Shown here one piece after another: positions 1 to 9,842 of a DNA stretch of 64,000 nucleotides. Made by a program: the position numbers and the translations under genes. Within the stretch, counting starts at the first letter, position 1, and the number at the start of each line of letters is the position of its first letter. The notes below the pieces were generated by a model. It did no database searches and was not told the origin of the DNA. It saw only the letters and a list, made by a program, of their open reading frames with translations. This DNA comes from Sphingomonas echinoides. GTDB taxonomy: Bacteria > Pseudomonadota > Alphaproteobacteria > Sphingomonadales > Sphingomonadaceae. The stretch is from NCBI RefSeq assembly GCF_029623395.1, contig NZ_JAPYKK010000001.1, positions 62,001 through 126,000 on the forward strand, read 5' to 3'.

Positions 1-617
1 CGGTCTTGCAGGAAACGGCGCTCCTCGACGTCGGCGATGTGCATGTATTCGAGGCCGACGTTGCCGCAATAATTGGCGCGCAGCGTGTCGATCAATTCGC
101 GCACGGTCGCCCATTGCAGCCCCATCGTGCCGCCGAGGTAAACCGGACGATCGATGTCGCTATCAGAGAAGCCGTGATATTCGGTCTTGAGGTCGGCCGG
201 CATCTCGCGCTGCGAAAGACCAAGCGGGTCGAGATTAGCGGCGAGGTGGCCGCGCACGCGGTACGTACGGATCAGCAGCATCGCGCGGATCGAGTCGCCT
301 GCCGCGCGGATGATGTCGTCCTGGCTGACCGCAGGGGCCGCGGCCGGAGCAGGCTTGGCGCCGCCCTTCATGGGCTTGGGCGCGGGCTCCATCTGGGTCG
401 GGTCGAGCGCGGCGGTCAGATCGTCCGTGGTCGACAGCGGCCACTTGGCCGACTGCCAGCTCGGACCCGAAGACGAACCCTCGAGTCCTTCGAAAAAGCC
501 ACGCCAGGCCGGCTCAACGCTGTCCGGGGACGTGCGGAAACGCGCGTAAAGCGTCTCGATGAACGCGGGGCTGACGCCGCCTGCGATATCGCCGAAGTCC
601 TGGTTCTCGTAGCCCAT
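1..617 (-). CDS. sucA: 2-oxoglutarate dehydrogenase E1 component, N-terminal part (cut by window edge)
   Basis: The thiamine-diphosphate-dependent E1 subunit of the 2-oxoglutarate dehydrogenase complex decarboxylates 2-oxoglutarate in the TCA cycle. Only the first 205 or so residues are present; the rest lies beyond position 1. The protein starts MGYENQDFGD at the ATG read leftward from 617. It has the short N-terminal E2-docking segment, a low-complexity linker rich in Pro, Ala and Lys (about residues 65-95), and then the start of the dehydrogenase core (RAYRVRGHLAANLDP-like segment, here IRTYRVRGHLAANLDPLG). It lies about 100 bases downstream of sucD on the same strand, as in alphaproteobacterial mdh-suc operons. 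The identity is firm; nothing can be said about the C-terminal end. Confidence 0.93.
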   Translation of the reverse strand, partial: MGYENQDFGDIAGGVSPAFIETLYARFRTSPDSVEPAWRGFFEGLEGSSSGPSWQSAKWPLSTTDDLTAALDPTQMEPAPKPMKGGAKPAPAAAPAVSQDDIIRAAGDSIRAMLLIRTYRVRGHLAANLDPLGLSQREMPADLKTEYHGFSDSDIDRPVYLGGTMGLQWATVRELIDTLRANYCGNVGLEYMHIADVEERRFLQD

Positions 618-720
618 AGCGAGTCCTCGTCACCCCGGAGCATTGGGGTCTTTAGTAGTGGGACACCGCCGCGCCCGACTGGACACGGCGGCCCCGGCAT
701 GACGCCGGGGCGACGTGCCT

Positions 721-1605
721 TTAACCCTTGAGCACTTCCAGCAAGGTCGTGCCCAACTCACTCGGCGAAGCGGAAACGCGAATGCCTGCGCGCTCCATCG
801 CCGCAATCTTGTCTTCCGCGCCACCCTGGCCGCCCGAGACGATCGCCCCGGCGTGACCCATGCGACGACCTGGAGGCGCCGTGCGGCCCGCGATGAAGCC
901 GGCCATCGGCTTCTTGCGGCCACGCTTGGCCTCGTCGATCAGGAACTGCGCAGCCTCTTCCTCGGCCGAACCGCCGATTTCGCCGATCATGATGATCGAC
1001 TTGGTCGCGTCATCCGCAAGGAACAGCTCGAGCACGTCGATGAAGTTCGTGCCGTTGACCGGATCGCCACCGATGCCGACCGCGGTCGTCTGACCGAGAC
1101 CTGCGTTCGACGTCTGGAACACCGCCTCATAGGTGAGCGTGCCTGAACGGCTGACAACGCCGACCGAGCCCTGCTTGAAGATGCTACCGGGCATGATGCC
1201 GATCTTGCACTCGCCGGGGGTGAGGACGCCGGGGCAGTTCGGGCCGATCAGGCGCGACTTAGACCCCGACAGCGCGCGCTTGACGCGAACCATGTCGAGC
1301 ACCGGGATACCCTCGGTGATCGTGACGATCAGGGGGACCTGCGCGTCGATCGCCTCGAGGATCGAATCCGCCGCGAAGGGGGGCGGAACGTAGATCACGG
1401 ACGCGGTCGCGCCGGTCATCGCGACGGCCTCGGCCACGGTGTCATACACCGGCAGGTCGAGGTGAGTCGTGCCACCCTTGCCGGGCGTGACGCCGCCGAC
1501 CATCTGCGTGCCGTATTCCAGCGCCGCCTTGGTGTGGAAGCTGCCGGTTTCCCCGGTCATGCCCTGGGTGATAACCTTGGTGTTCTTGTCGACGAGGATG
1601 CTCAT
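721..1605 (-). CDS. sucD: succinyl-CoA synthetase (ADP-forming) alpha subunit
   Basis: This is the CoA-binding alpha subunit of succinyl-CoA synthetase, which makes succinate and a nucleoside triphosphate from succinyl-CoA. At 294 residues it has the usual family length. It begins [18 protein letters not shown], typical of SucD. Residues 10-100 form the CoA-binding Rossmann domain, followed by the IGPNCPG segment and the [10 protein letters not shown] motif carrying the phosphohistidine. It sits between mdh (62 bases upstream) and sucA (about 100 bases downstream), so the three are probably co-transcribed. The beta-subunit gene sucC, often placed between mdh and sucD, is absent here and must be elsewhere if the enzyme is complete. 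Confidence 0.97.
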   Translation of the reverse strand: MSILVDKNTKVITQGMTGETGSFHTKAALEYGTQMVGGVTPGKGGTTHLDLPVYDTVAEAVAMTGATASVIYVPPPFAADSILEAIDAQVPLIVTITEGIPVLDMVRVKRALSGSKSRLIGPNCPGVLTPGECKIGIMPGSIFKQGSVGVVSRSGTLTYEAVFQTSNAGLGQTTAVGIGGDPVNGTNFIDVLELFLADDATKSIIMIGEIGGSAEEEAAQFLIDEAKRGRKKPMAGFIAGRTAPPGRRMGHAGAIVSGGQGGAEDKIAAMERAGIRVSASPSELGTTLLEVLKG

Positions 1606-1630
1606 GCAGCACTCTTCCTAATTAAGAGAA

Positions 1631-1660
1631 TGCGGGGATCGCGCTGTCGCGCGCCCCGCA
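1631..1660. other. Inverted repeat between mdh and sucD
   Basis: TGCGGGG (1631-1637) pairs with CCCCGCA (1654-1660), and an inner GCGC/GCGC pairing extends the stem. There is no T-run on the minus strand after it. It is more likely an mRNA-stabilising or processing hairpin between two co-transcribed genes than a terminator. Confidence 0.4.
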
Positions 1661-1667
1661 GAGAATA

Positions 1668-2672
<1,005 letters not shown>

Positions 2673-2798
2673 TCAAGAGCGATCGGGCGAGCTCTGCCGG
2701 GCGTCGCCTTAGGCGGGTTTTTGCGTTTGGGCAACCCGTGAGACACAGACTTTCACTTCTTATTGCAACTAGTTCGCAAGTGCAATAAGGTTTGCCAT

Positions 2799-2872
2799 GC
2801 TCCTTCGCAGGCAGGAGCCCAGAGTTACGGGTGTGCCGCTCGTGTGGCTTTGGATCCCCGCCTTCGCGGGGA
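2799..2872. repeat. Intergenic hairpin repeats between zapE and mdh
   Basis: Two inverted repeats lie between the stop of zapE and the start of mdh. The first is GCTCCT (2799-2804) with AGGAGC (2813-2818), followed by CCAG. The second is TCCCCGC, loop CTTC, GCGGGGA (2855-2872). The first resembles the inverted repeat at 14770-14799 (shared core GCTCCT, eight bases, AGGAGCCCAG), so it is probably a dispersed REP-like family. The second could also serve as a U-less terminator for zapE. Confidence 0.55.
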
Positions 2873-2897
2873 AACAGTTCGTTACGACAGGTTGTCG

Positions 2898-4007
2898 TCA
2901 ATCCCCGCCATGCCCCGCAGCAAGATACTCTTCCGACCGCATCTCTTCCAGCCGGCTGATCGTCCGATCGAACTCGAACCGCCCATCCCCGCTTTCGTAC
3001 AAGTCCTGCGGCTCGGCATCCGCGGCGGCGAGCAGCTTGACCTTCTGTTCGTACAGCGCGTCGATCAGCGCGACGAACCGCGCTGCCTCGTTGCGATTGT
3101 CCGGCCCCAACTTGGGAATGCCGACCAGGATAACGGTATGATAGCGCCGCGCGATCGCGATATAGTCCGCGCTCCCGCGTGCCTCCTCGCACAACCGCTT
3201 GAAGCTGAACACCGCGACGCCCTTTATCGCCTTTGGGACATGCACGCTGCGCCCTTGCACGATCAGATCCTCGGACGGGACATGCGCGCGGTCCTCGACC
3301 GGGAAGTCGGTCAAGCGGAAGAAGTCACCCGATAGCAGTCGGGTCGCTTCGGGGCCGTTCGGGACGAGCCAAGTGTCGACCGATCCCAGCCGATCACGGC
3401 GGTAGTCGGTCGGTCCGTTAAGCGTAATCACGTCCATCCGCGCTTCAATCAGCGCAATGAAGGGCAGGAAATGCTCCCGATTGAGCCCGTTCTTGTACAG
3501 GTCGGCGGGTGGGCGGTTGGAAGTCGTGACGACCGTCACGCCCTCCTCCAGCAAAAGCGTAAACAACCGCGACAGGATCATCGCGTCGGGGCTGTTGGTC
3601 ACCATCATCTCGTCGAACGCGAGCAGCCGCGCCTCTTCGGCGATCGCCTTCGCCAGCGGTGGGATCGGGTCCCCCAGCTCCTTGGCGCGCTCGACCGCGA
3701 GGCGTTGGTGCACTTCGAGCATGAATTCGGCGAAATGGACGCGCCGTTTGCGGCGGATGTCGAGCGCGTCGAAGAACAGGTCCATCAGCATCGACTTGCC
3801 GCGACCAACCCCGCCCCACATGTACACGCCGCGCGGAGGCTCCGGCTTACGACCGAGCACGCGCCATAGCATCGAGCCGCGCTTGGGCGTTGCCTCCAGT
3901 GCGGTCGCCAATTCCGCCAGGCGCCGCGCCGCGGCTGCCTGCTCAGCGTCGGGACGGAGTTCGCCGGAGGCGATCAGCGCGTCATAGCGCGCGATAACAT
4001 TGGTCAT
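2898..4007 (-). CDS. zapE: Cell division protein ZapE (AFG1-like ATPase)
   Basis: An AAA-type P-loop ATPase of the AFG1/LACE1/ZapE family, 369 residues, the normal size for proteobacterial ZapE. Seen are Walker A in WGGVGRGKSMLMD (about residues 65-77), the family segment RRVHFAEFMLEVHQRL just after it, Walker B in LLAFDEMMVTN, and a sensor-like TSNRPPADLY motif. Known members interact with FtsZ in E. coli or take part in respiratory-complex quality control in mitochondria. Its place near sdhB and other TCA genes is common in alphaproteobacteria, so a role in respiratory-complex upkeep is possible but inferred. Confidence 0.93.
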   Translation of the reverse strand: MTNVIARYDALIASGELRPDAEQAAAARRLAELATALEATPKRGSMLWRVLGRKPEPPRGVYMWGGVGRGKSMLMDLFFDALDIRRKRRVHFAEFMLEVHQRLAVERAKELGDPIPPLAKAIAEEARLLAFDEMMVTNSPDAMILSRLFTLLLEEGVTVVTTSNRPPADLYKNGLNREHFLPFIALIEARMDVITLNGPTDYRRDRLGSVDTWLVPNGPEATRLLSGDFFRLTDFPVEDRAHVPSEDLIVQGRSVHVPKAIKGVAVFSFKRLCEEARGSADYIAIARRYHTVILVGIPKLGPDNRNEAARFVALIDALYEQKVKLLAAADAEPQDLYESGDGRFEFDRTISRLEEMRSEEYLAAGHGGD

Positions 4008-4014
4008 GCCGGGA

Positions 4015-4485
4015 TCATTCTGGTTGGGGAAGCGTCGCAGCCGGGGACGCGGACTTGCGGAGCGTGCCCGAAAAGCTGGCGATCGTGGGAGTATGGTCCT
4101 GGACGATCAGGCCGCGTAGGAAGAGCAGGTTACGGGTTTCGCGCAGCAGTTCGATCCGCGCCTCGAGCGGGACGTCCAACGCGCCACCCCCGATGAACTG
4201 CGCCGACAGGTCGAGCGTGACCGCCCCACCCGCAGACAAGACATCGAACCCGCGCGCCGCGGCGAACAGCGCGACATCCATGAATCCGAGCAGCGCACCG
4301 CCATGGACATGGCCCCGCATATTGGAATGTGCCTGCCGCGGCATCATTCGGACTCGTGCGATCTCGCCTTCGACCCGAACCTGAAGCGGTTCCAGGAAGG
4401 CATTGTAGCGGGTGGCGTCGTGAAACTGCCACCGCTTCCATCCGGCCAGATCCGGATCATCGTCGAACGTGAACGGAGCGGTCAA
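4015..4485 (-). CDS. PaaI-family acyl-CoA thioesterase (hotdog fold)
   Basis: A hotdog-fold thioesterase of the PaaI/YbgC type. The motif SNMRGHVHGGALLGFMDVALFAAAR is characteristic: HGG followed by the helix carrying the catalytic Asp. The start is uncertain. The frame is open back to a TTG at 4578 inside sdhB. The TTG at 4485 is preferred because GAGGA lies about 10 bases upstream and the product (156 residues, LTAPFTFDDDPDL...) then avoids overlapping sdhB. It lies between sdhB and zapE on the same strand, 7 bases before zapE, so it is probably co-transcribed. The natural acyl-CoA substrate cannot be told from sequence. Confidence 0.8.
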   Translation of the reverse strand: MTAPFTFDDDPDLAGWKRWQFHDATRYNAFLEPLQVRVEGEIARVRMMPRQAHSNMRGHVHGGALLGFMDVALFAAARGFDVLSAGGAVTLDLSAQFIGGGALDVPLEARIELLRETRNLLFLRGLIVQDHTPTIASFSGTLRKSASPAATLPQPE

Positions 4486-4537
4486 ACGTCGTTTATCCTC
4501 GGGCGTGGCCCCGTCCTCACGGACGGGGCGGCGCTGC

Positions 4538-5323
4538 TCATACGACGCGTTCTGCTTCCATCTTCTTAATTTCGGCAATCGCCTTGGCGGGGTTGAGACC
4601 CTTGGGGCAGACGTTCGCGCAGTTCATGATCGTGTGGCAGCGATACAGGCGGAACGGATCCTCGAGTTCGTCGAGTCGCTCGCCGGTCATCTCGTCGCGG
4701 CTGTCGGCGAGCCAGCGATAGGCCTGCAACAGGATCGCCGGGCCAAGGAACTTGTCAGAATTCCACCAGTAGCTCGGGCAAGCCGTCGAACAGCAGGCGC
4801 ACAGAATGCACTCGTACAGACCATCGAGCTGCTCGCGCTCGGCTGGCGACTGGAGTCGTTCCTTGCCGGCGGGCGGCGGCGTGACCGTTTGCAGCCACGG
4901 CTTGATCGACGAATATTGCGCGTAGAAATGCGTGAAGTCAGGAACGAGGTCCTTGATCACTTCCATATGCGGCAACGGCGTGATGCGGATGTCGCCCTTC
5001 ACGTCTTCGATCGCGGTCGTGCACGCCAGGCCATTCTTGCCGTCGATGTTCATCGAGCAGGACCCGCAAATGCCTTCGCGGCACGAACGGCGGAAGGTGA
5101 GCGACGAATCCTGCTCGCCCTTCATCTTGATTAGTGCGTCAAGCACCATCGGGCCGCACGAGTCGAGATCGACCTCGAACGTGTCGTAATGCGGGTTCGC
5201 GTTCGCATCGGGATCGTACCGATAGATCTTGAACTTCTTGATACGTTTCGCTTCGGGCGCCGCTTTATGAACCTTGCCACCCGACTTGGGCTTGGAGTTG
5301 GCGGGGAGGAAGAATTCGGCCAT
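4538..5323 (-). CDS. sdhB: succinate dehydrogenase iron-sulfur subunit
   Basis: The iron-sulfur subunit of complex II carries electrons from SdhA flavin to quinone. It has 261 residues, the usual length. The [2Fe-2S] ferredoxin domain shows [15 protein letters not shown] with a further Cys in GLACTT. The C-terminal domain shows [16 protein letters not shown] and [17 protein letters not shown] for the [4Fe-4S] and [3Fe-4S] clusters. The protein is intact. It is separated from sdhC-sdhD-sdhA (15045-17659, same strand) by about 10 kb of unrelated genes, so the complex must be expressed from two transcription units. Confidence 0.97.
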   Translation of the reverse strand: MAEFFLPANSKPKSGGKVHKAAPEAKRIKKFKIYRYDPDANANPHYDTFEVDLDSCGPMVLDALIKMKGEQDSSLTFRRSCREGICGSCSMNIDGKNGLACTTAIEDVKGDIRITPLPHMEVIKDLVPDFTHFYAQYSSIKPWLQTVTPPPAGKERLQSPAEREQLDGLYECILCACCSTACPSYWWNSDKFLGPAILLQAYRWLADSRDEMTGERLDELEDPFRLYRCHTIMNCANVCPKGLNPAKAIAEIKKMEAERVV

Positions 5324-5462
5324 CGCTTGCTCGCGTTTTCCATCCAGGAGGGCGGGTTACCGCCGGGTTGTGCGGGTAGCCGTACACAAGCAAGGCCCGC
5401 CCCGCAAACCCTTGCGGCATCGAATTGCTGCAAGTGCGATTGCGGGGCGCGGTGTCATCCGA

Positions 5463-6035
5463 TCAGATGACGTCGAGCACGAGCCCGCGATCGCGCGCTT
5501 CCTCGGCTTCGATATACCAGTTGGACGGGGCCTTCTGGCGCAGTTCCTCGAACGAAACCTGGCTGTCGCGGACGATCGCCTGGAAGCCTTCTTCCTCAAT
5601 CTCGATCGAATGCTCGACCTCGTGGAGCGCCGCTTTGATGGACGCGACGACCATCCGTAACGGCCCGTTGAGGTCGATCTGCTTGGTGATTTGCCGTTCG
5701 TGCAGCATCAATCGCGTGTGCCGGGTGAGAAACCGGCGCGCGACCGGGAACGCGGACATGAACGTTGCGCCCGCAGAATAGACCGCCACCTTGCCGAGGA
5801 ACAGGATCTCGCGACCGTCATGATCCTCAAGCAGCCGGATATCGTCCGCCATCGTCCGCGCGACTTCGGGGTCGCCGCCCAACGTGGTCAGCGCAATGAC
5901 GAGCGTGCCCTCCTTCGGGCAATTGCCAAGTTGCGCACGAAAGTTTTCGTACATCAGCTGGTCCACGGTGCCCGACAGGCGGATGTGGGGATTGGCAAGG
6001 AGGGGATAGCGGGTGGGATCTGAGGTCTGGGTCAT
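5463..6035 (-). CDS. ClpP-like serine peptidase (family S14)
   Basis: A short ClpP-fold peptidase, 190 residues from the ATG at 6035 (MTQTSDPTRYPLL). Ser87 in VYSAGATFMS and His112 in RLMLHERQ match the ClpP catalytic Ser and His, and the GG segment in LTTLGGDPEVA matches the ClpP substrate-channel loop. No Clp ATPase gene lies nearby, and divergence from housekeeping ClpP is large, so it is a stand-alone ClpP paralogue. An in-frame start at 6101 would add 22 residues with no ClpP similarity. Substrate and ATPase partner are unknown. Confidence 0.8.
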   Translation of the reverse strand: MTQTSDPTRYPLLANPHIRLSGTVDQLMYENFRAQLGNCPKEGTLVIALTTLGGDPEVARTMADDIRLLEDHDGREILFLGKVAVYSAGATFMSAFPVARRFLTRHTRLMLHERQITKQIDLNGPLRMVVASIKAALHEVEHSIEIEEEGFQAIVRDSQVSFEELRQKAPSNWYIEAEEARDRGLVLDVI

Positions 6036-6113
6036 GGCCGCGGAAACCCGCATCCGAAGCTGCGGTTCCTCCCGCTCAAAATTAACGATGTTTGAGCGCA
6101 ATCCGACCGGAGA

Positions 6114-7505
6114 TCACACACCCTCCACATCGCCCACGTCGGCGCGAACGCCCCGGCGTCCCGCAATTGCAGACGCGTCGAGCGCGGCGTTGCGCCTCCG
6201 ATCCGACGCCCTCTTGCGAATGGCCTGAAAGGTGACAACCTCGAACACCCGCCACGCGTGCCGCGCTAGGCGATACCGAAGGAACTTACGCCGATAGCGC
6301 CGTTCCGCCGGGTTGAGCGCAACCGCCCGCGCGATCTGCGCTACCGCCGCTGCGCGCTCACCCCGCCGCCATAGCATCGTGGCATACCAGTTCCGCAGAT
6401 GGCCGACGTCGGGCTCGGCATCCACCACTTCCCCGGCGACCGCAAGCGCCTCCCGGCCCTCTCCCGCACTGACCAAAGCGTTTGCGAACGGGACGAGATA
6501 GATCGGCAAACGGTTCACTTTGACCGCGATATGGCGATGAATCGCCAGCGCTTCGTCGTGATTGCCCGTCCGCGTCAGGATTTGGGCGAGGCTGAGCATG
6601 CCAAGGGCCGAGTCGGGCTTTACCAGCCGCGCCTTGCGGGCAAGTGCGATCGCGGTCCGTGGACGGACCGCCGGTTGCCGTTCAGCCAGCGCGCCTAGGT
6701 AGACCGAGCTGGACGCGCGTCTTGCCCGAATCTCCCGCGCCATCGCGCTCCCATCGAACCGGTCATATAGCACGTCCTCGAGCAGCCCACGTAGCAGACC
6801 GACTTCGCCCAGGAACGTGCTGGCAGGGTGCAGACAATGCGCCACCGGCAGCAGGTGCGATCCGGTTTGCTCTGCGATCAACTGGGCGTGTCGGCGGTCC
6901 AGCGTCAGGTGCGGATCGTAGACGAGCACGGTCGACGCGGGGCAGCGCAACGGGCCGGCCATCGTGCTCAACCAGCGGATGCGATGCGCATCCTGCGACC
7001 AGCGCGTGTCCCAGTTCGCAATCGACGGATCGATCGACCATTGCGGCGAGAGCGCCAGGACGGCATCCGCCCCGATCGCGTCGGCCAGCCGGACCGCGGC
7101 ATAGGCTCCCATGCTGGATCCATACGCGACCCGTCGCACCGCCCCGCTGGTCGCGGCGCGCACGACCGCCGCCGCCGCGAAGATGTCGTCATATTGATAC
7201 CAGTCATTGCCACGCCCCAGCACGTGGATCGCCGATATGCCGTTTGCCTTCAGGAAACTTTCGCCGAACCCTTCGCGATCGAAGCCGTCGCCGATACTGT
7301 GATGATCGAACGTGATGACCCATCGATCACATCCCTCGATCGCCACCTGCCGGACCAAGAGCGTATCGCTACGATATAGCTCGATCGGCACGCCAAAACC
7401 CCATCTCATCTCAACCACCCCGGGCGCTCCTATCCCATTTAAGAGACTGGTGGAAAACCTTCCTTGATCGTCCGGTATCCGGAATTCGTTTGCTGCCAAG
7501 CGCAT
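6114..7505 (-). CDS. Alpha/beta-hydrolase-like domain fused to TPR repeats, function unknown
   Basis: The protein has 463 residues. The N-terminal half looks like an alpha/beta hydrolase: strands around VRQVAIEG and RWVITFDHH are followed by a nucleophile elbow GSSMG (Ser131) and an ALSPQWSIDP segment. The C-terminal part (about 285-410) is alpha-helical with TPR-like repeats. The last 50 residues are rich in Arg and Ala. No signal peptide is visible, so a cytoplasmic location is likely. The start is the ATG at 7505; an alternative ATG at 7409 (MRWGFGVPIELY) would remove 32 residues of weak conservation. It faces away from katE. I do not recognise a characterised function; similar hydrolase-TPR proteins occur in surface-polysaccharide contexts, which is only suggestive. 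Confidence 0.7.
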   Translation of the reverse strand: MRLAANEFRIPDDQGRFSTSLLNGIGAPGVVEMRWGFGVPIELYRSDTLLVRQVAIEGCDRWVITFDHHSIGDGFDREGFGESFLKANGISAIHVLGRGNDWYQYDDIFAAAAVVRAATSGAVRRVAYGSSMGAYAAVRLADAIGADAVLALSPQWSIDPSIANWDTRWSQDAHRIRWLSTMAGPLRCPASTVLVYDPHLTLDRRHAQLIAEQTGSHLLPVAHCLHPASTFLGEVGLLRGLLEDVLYDRFDGSAMAREIRARRASSSVYLGALAERQPAVRPRTAIALARKARLVKPDSALGMLSLAQILTRTGNHDEALAIHRHIAVKVNRLPIYLVPFANALVSAGEGREALAVAGEVVDAEPDVGHLRNWYATMLWRRGERAAAVAQIARAVALNPAERRYRRKFLRYRLARHAWRVFEVVTFQAIRKRASDRRRNAALDASAIAGRRGVRADVGDVEGV

Positions 7506-7648
7506 GCACTTTTCGGTCCAGCCACGACTGACCGCGTGCCCTCCGGCTATCGCAGCTTTCGTTCATCTCGATCTGCATCAACCATCTTTTACGGAACCTA
7601 CCCGCCCCGTGTTCGTCGTCTGCCCGAACCCCCAAGAAGGCTCCCTAC

Positions 7649-9721
7649 ATGGCAGATTTCGACACGGTCACCGGCAACGGTGGCGAGACGCACCAGCAGG
7701 CGCAAGGCGATGCGCCGGTCCTGACGACCAACCACGGCGTGCCCGTTTCCGACAACCAGAACAGCCTCAAGAGCGGTTCGCGCGGCCCGACGCTGCTCGA
7801 AGACTTCGTCCTGCGCGAGAAGATCTTCCACTTCGACCACGAGCGGATCCCAGAGCGGATCGTCCACGCACGCGGTTCGGGCGCACACGGCTATTTCGAG
7901 GCGACCGACGACATTTCGGACCTGTCGCGCGCGGCCGTGTTCAAGAAGGGCGAGAAGACCGAAGTCTTCGTCCGCTTTTCGACCGTCGCAGGCGGTGCTG
8001 GCTCGGTCGACACCCCGCGCGACGTGCGCGGCTTTGCGGTCAAGTTCTACACGACCGAGGGCAATTGGGATCTCGTCGGCAACAACATCCCGGTGTTCTT
8101 CATCCAGGACGCGATCAAGTTCCCCGACCTGATCCATTCGGTGAAGATGGAAGCCGACCGCGCCTATCCGCAGGCCGGCAGTGCGCACGACACCTTCTGG
8201 GACTGGGCATCGCTGATGCCGGAAGCGACTCACATGCTGATGTGGGCGATGTCGGACCGTACTCTCCCGCGTTCGCTGCGGATGATGGAAGGCTTCGGCG
8301 TCCACACCTTCCGCCTCGTCAATGCCGAGGGCAACAGCAGCTTCGTCAAGTTCCACTGGAAGCCAAAGCTCGGCCTCCAGTCGACGATCTGGGACGAGAC
8401 GCTCAAGCTCCAGGCCGCCGACAACGACTATCATCGTCGCGATCTGTTCGAGGCGATCGACACCGGCGATTTCCCCGAGTGGGAACTCGGCATCCAGGTG
8501 TTCGACCAGGCCTTTGCCGAAGCGCAGCCGTATGACGTGCTCGATTCGACCAAACTGATCCCGGAAGAGGACGTCCCGGTGCGGATCATCGGGCGGATGG
8601 TGCTCGACCGTAACGTCGACAACTTCTTCGCCGAGACCGAGCAGGTCGCGTTCCTGCCGACCAACGTCGTGCCGGGGATCGATTTCTCGAACGATCCGCT
8701 GCTCCAGGGTCGCCTGTTCAGCTATCTCGACACGCAGAAGTCGCGTCTGGGGACGACCAACTTCCACCAGATCCCGATCAACAGCCCGCGCTCGCCGGCG
8801 GGCAACTTCCAGCGCGACGGGATGATGCAGACCAAGGTCCCCAAGGGCCGCGCGAACTACGAGCCGAATAGCCTTGCCGCGCACGGCGAGGATGGCGGAC
8901 CGCGCGAGAGCGCGACCAAGGGCTATGTGACGACCAACGCCGCAACCGGCGACAACGAGACGGGCGACAAGCTCCGTGTCCGTTCGGAACTGTTCGCGGA
9001 TCACTACAGCCAGGCACGGCTGTTTTTCAATTCGGCGACCGAAAACGAGCAGGCACATATCGCGTCGTCGTTCGTGTTCGAGCTGTCGAAGGTCGGCCTG
9101 CTCGATCAGGTCCCGCCGCGGATGGTCGCCAATCTTCGCAACGTCGATGAGGGTCTCGCGCAGCGTGTCGCGGACGGCCTCAACATCGATTTGCCCGAGA
9201 AGGCAAAGGCCGCGCGCGAACCGGTCGACATGAAGCCTTCGGACGCGCTGTCGATCCAGAAGAATATGAAGGAGACGTTGGAAGGCCGCGTTGTCGGCAT
9301 CCTGATTGCGGACGGCACCGACGCCGCCGAGCTCGACGCGCTGGTCGCGTCGATCAAGGACGCCAAGGGCAAGGCCGTGCTGGTCGCGCCCAAGGTCGGC
9401 GGCGCAACGCTGTCGGACGGCAGCAAGCGCAAGGCCGATGGCCAGCTCGCCGGTACGCCGTCGCAGATCTTCGACGCGGTCGCGATCGCGTTGTCTGCCG
9501 AGGGTTGCGCGATGCTGCTCAAGCAGGGCGCGGCGGTCCAGTTCGCGATGGACGCGTTCGGGCACCTCAAGGCGGTCGGTGCGAGCGCAGCGGCACAGCC
9601 GTTGCTCGACAAGGCCGGCGTAGAGAAGGACGAAGGCGTGACTGATCTGGGCGCGGACTTCGCCAAGGCAGCGGCGAAGCGCTTCTTCGCGCGTGAGCCG
9701 AACGTGCGCGATCTCGCCTGA
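7649..9721 (+). CDS. katE: Large-subunit (clade 2) catalase, HPII type
   Basis: A haem catalase converting hydrogen peroxide to water and oxygen, probably cytoplasmic. The 690-residue length and the C-terminal flavodoxin/DJ-1-like domain (about 520-690, [18 protein letters not shown] onward) mark it as a large-subunit clade 2 enzyme. Seen are the distal-haem His in [15 protein letters not shown], the conserved Asn region in [20 protein letters not shown], and the proximal Tyr in [12 protein letters not shown] with its preceding Arg. The start at 7649 has AAGAAGG upstream. It is monocistronic: a strong terminator follows and divergent and convergent neighbours flank it. No OxyR gene is adjacent. 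Confidence 0.95.
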   Translation: MADFDTVTGNGGETHQQAQGDAPVLTTNHGVPVSDNQNSLKSGSRGPTLLEDFVLREKIFHFDHERIPERIVHARGSGAHGYFEATDDISDLSRAAVFKKGEKTEVFVRFSTVAGGAGSVDTPRDVRGFAVKFYTTEGNWDLVGNNIPVFFIQDAIKFPDLIHSVKMEADRAYPQAGSAHDTFWDWASLMPEATHMLMWAMSDRTLPRSLRMMEGFGVHTFRLVNAEGNSSFVKFHWKPKLGLQSTIWDETLKLQAADNDYHRRDLFEAIDTGDFPEWELGIQVFDQAFAEAQPYDVLDSTKLIPEEDVPVRIIGRMVLDRNVDNFFAETEQVAFLPTNVVPGIDFSNDPLLQGRLFSYLDTQKSRLGTTNFHQIPINSPRSPAGNFQRDGMMQTKVPKGRANYEPNSLAAHGEDGGPRESATKGYVTTNAATGDNETGDKLRVRSELFADHYSQARLFFNSATENEQAHIASSFVFELSKVGLLDQVPPRMVANLRNVDEGLAQRVADGLNIDLPEKAKAAREPVDMKPSDALSIQKNMKETLEGRVVGILIADGTDAAELDALVASIKDAKGKAVLVAPKVGGATLSDGSKRKADGQLAGTPSQIFDAVAIALSAEGCAMLLKQGAAVQFAMDAFGHLKAVGASAAAQPLLDKAGVEKDEGVTDLGADFAKAAAKRFFAREPNVRDLA

Positions 9722-9743
9722 TTGCCGAGACGACAGACTAACG

Positions 9744-9779
9744 AAAAAGGCCCGGTGCGCTCCGCACCGGGCCTTTTTC
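9744..9779 (+). terminator. Rho-independent terminator of katE
   Basis: AAAAAGGCCCGGTGCG, loop CTCC, GCACCGGGCCTTTTTCT lies 23 bases after the katE stop. The perfect GC-rich stem is followed by a T-run. The A-run on the other side lets it serve the convergent AsmA-like gene as well. Confidence 0.9.
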
Positions 9780-9842
9780 TAATTCGGCATCATGCCGAGC
9801 AATCCGTGTTTCTCTGAACTTATCAGGCGGCATGCGAAGGGA

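Noticed and set aside
2704-2722. CGCCTTAGGCGGGTTTTT as a terminator
   Set aside because: The T-run is on the plus strand, but both neighbouring genes are on the minus strand; the stem is only four base pairs.
7598-9565. 655-residue minus-strand open frame opposite katE
   Set aside because: Antisense shadow of the catalase, no ribosome-binding site or domain.
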